In this document: piece after piece, positions 40,272 through 41,682 of the stretch
Layout: every line of letters begins with the position of its first letter
How positions within the stretch are numbered: position 1 is the first letter of the stretch
From: Nemertoderma westbladi
Lineage: Eukaryota > Xenacoelomorpha > Nemertodermatida > Nemertodermatidae
Direction: 5' to 3'
DNA length: 41,682 bases
Assembly (NCBI GenBank): GCA_032718475.1
Contig: JAUCBJ010008999.1
Span: 1 to 41,682 of the forward strand
Notes under the pieces: model-generated
Database searches by the model: none
What the model saw: the letters and a program-made list of their open reading frames with translations, nothing else
What the model was told of the DNA's origin: nothing
Program-made: the position numbers and the translations under genes

Positions 40272-41444
40272 CCATACTTAAATACAATAATGTATATAAG
40301 GCAGTTTAGAGTCAAGCCTCTTTAACTGATAATAACTGACACCTCTTAAGGAGGTCCACTGGCACTCTATCTTAATAAATATATACTAAAATAAAATGCA
40401 TGCAGTAAATATTACACCTACTGTATGGACGAAATGGTTACACGATACTGTATTTCCATGCAGAAGAGCAATAAGCTTTCAAGGTATCAACCTCATCGGT
40501 TAGTGAGTCGATAGTGGACTGGAGTTTGTGAAAATTCATTAGAATTTCATCATCATTTTTGAATTGTTGGAGAGCTGGTTAACCATGCTTATTGCGGCTC
40601 TATATGTTTGAATGTTTTTTAAAAATTGGTCAAACCATACATAAACATATTACAAAAATGGATCTGAAGAAAATTACTAAAAAAATTGTCGGATTGAAAC
40701 TAATTTGCACATTTCGTGGTGCTAAAAAATTTCATTGCATGCATATTTTTTGAAAAATTTTCGAAAAATCTAAGTATCTACATGTAAATACACTTTTGTA
40801 TTCAATACAACCACGCTGATTCCAAATCCGTTGTCTTATTTTTTTCACTGCAATTCAAGTTTTTCCGCAATTGCAAAATCAATTTTTTCGTATTTTACTA
40901 CTTGCACTTTTTATCTAAAGTGGTGCTTCTTAAAAAAAGTCAAAAAATTCCGAATTCTGACATAGAATATACACAATCTTGTTATAAATGTGTTCAACGT
41001 TCAAAAAAACTCAAGATCACCAATATATACGGCATTGGATATAAGTTAACTGAAACAAGTAGTTTATTTGAAAATTATATATTTGAAAAGTTCTAGTAGG
41101 GGATATTTTCATTTTCGAGCCATTTTGGTTAGCTACAGCGTCTTATAATGGTCACCAATGAAATCAGCACATACGAAAACCTCAGTATTGGTGAGGATAT
41201 TGACGTTGTATCCTATTTCAAAATTTGAAATTACACACTACTTGCACTTTTGGTGCTCTTGTGGTACTTTTCAAATTTCCAAATTTCAACACCAAATTTT
41301 ACCCATAATTGTTTTCAATCCGAAAATTCACAAGCCCAAGGTCAGTTTATTCTCCACTTAATTAAACATGTACATTTTACAAATGCAAACTAGCATGTTT
41401 TAGTTTAGTTTATAATTGTTATACAACAAAATATTAAAAGAAAT
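40272..41444. other. No gene seen
   Basis: AT-rich, about 1.2 kb outside the right arm. Some open frames of 60-70 codons exist but have low-complexity Lys/Ile/Ser composition. Confidence 0.5.
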
Positions 41445-41515
41445 GCCTAGGTGTTGTATAGGTCCAGTCACGCTTTTGCCTAGGTGTTGTTTAGGTCCAG
41501 TCACGCTTTTTTGGG
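41445..41515. repeat. 33-bp tandem duplication
   Basis: GCCTAGGTGTTGT(A/T)TAGGTC with CAGTCACGCTTTT occurs twice in a row. Confidence 0.92.
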
Positions 41516-41527
41516 ATATTTTTAACA

Positions 41528-41548
41528 CCCCCCCCCCCCCCCCCCCCC
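41528..41548. repeat. Poly-C run of 21
   Basis: Lies immediately before the second copy of the 39120 repeat. Confidence 0.97.
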
Positions 41549-41549
41549 T

Positions 41550-41682
41550 TCAGTCACAAATTGTCACTAAACCTCCAACCACACCCATATTTAAATTTAA
41601 ATCGAATTTAAATCCTTTCATACTAGGGTTTAAGTCATTGACATTGAACAAATTATGTTATAAACTTTTTTCTAATGTCACC
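41550..41682 (+). repeat. Direct repeat copy 2 (also at 39120-39258), cut by window end
   Basis: Same sequence as 39120-39258 apart from a short deletion, ending at the window edge exactly where the homology is still continuing. Whether another inverted-repeat arm follows cannot be seen. Confidence 0.95.

Overview
The window looks like eukaryotic, AT-rich nuclear DNA of a metazoan, most likely an aquatic invertebrate. The signs are a spliceosomal-type intron with GT..AG ends, several APE-type non-LTR retrotransposons, a Ty3/Gypsy-like gag remnant, a GPCR remnant, minisatellites, many poly-C/poly-G tracts, and many short TAGGCCTA and ACCGGT words. The species cannot be named from this. There is no bacterial-style operon, and no rRNA, tRNA gene or CRISPR was found. 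Almost everything is mobile-element sequence or remnants of it, much of it nested.

Layout, left to right. 1-2.6 kb: a PIF1-like helicase fragment and a retroelement C-terminal fragment (both minus strand), AT repeats, a CATTCGTA-rich palindromic block and a 0.32-kb inverted-repeat element. 2.68-3.57 kb: left arm of a long inverted repeat whose right arm is at 39.30-40.27 kb. 3.8-5.1 kb: exon-like minus-strand blocks with homopolymer runs. 7.0-11.3 kb: an unrecognised, broken minus-strand gene split by a 2.1-kb LINE (family A) with a 10-bp target duplication. 12.5-13.4 kb: a duplicated 0.4-kb repeat and a 12-bp minisatellite. 13.5-16.07 kb: a nearly intact LINE (family B) with a 13-bp target duplication and one stop codon. 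16.1-22.3 kb, minus strand: a virus-like island with a TATA-binding-protein-like gene, a protein-primed family-B DNA polymerase (Polinton/Maverick or adintovirus type) with its separate N-terminal part, and an unrecognised ORF of about 350 codons. 23.1-24.3 kb: a ~94-bp tandem repeat and an internal LINE-A fragment. 24.34-28.73 kb: two near-identical ~2.23-kb units in tandem, each with two unrecognised overlapping ORFs and ending in a G-run/TCATATTGA/C-run palindrome. 29.3-29.8 kb: a three-copy repeat. 30.3-31.9 kb: a GC-rich gag-like zinc-knuckle gene with two frame changes. 32.2-32.6 kb: a 49-bp minisatellite. 33.0-33.8 kb: a GPCR remnant. 33.9-34.3 kb: a gag fragment and a LINE-B tail. 34.4-35.2 kb: an OTU-protease-like pseudogene. 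35.2-35.7 kb: a LINE-A tail. 35.86-37.84 kb: a transposase-like gene with two PHD-type fingers, the second split by an intron. 38-41.7 kb: repeats, the right inverted-repeat arm, and a sequence repeated just inside and outside that arm.

The most notable reading is that a protein-primed polymerase and a TBP-like transcription factor sit next to each other inside inverted repeats of almost 1 kb. Long terminal inverted repeats plus this polymerase class are the hallmarks of self-synthesising, virus-like elements. The window could therefore be an old, heavily invaded copy of such an element. The recognisable integrase, packaging ATPase, protease and capsid genes of canonical Polintons were not found, and the inverted repeat may instead be two copies of a dispersed repeat.
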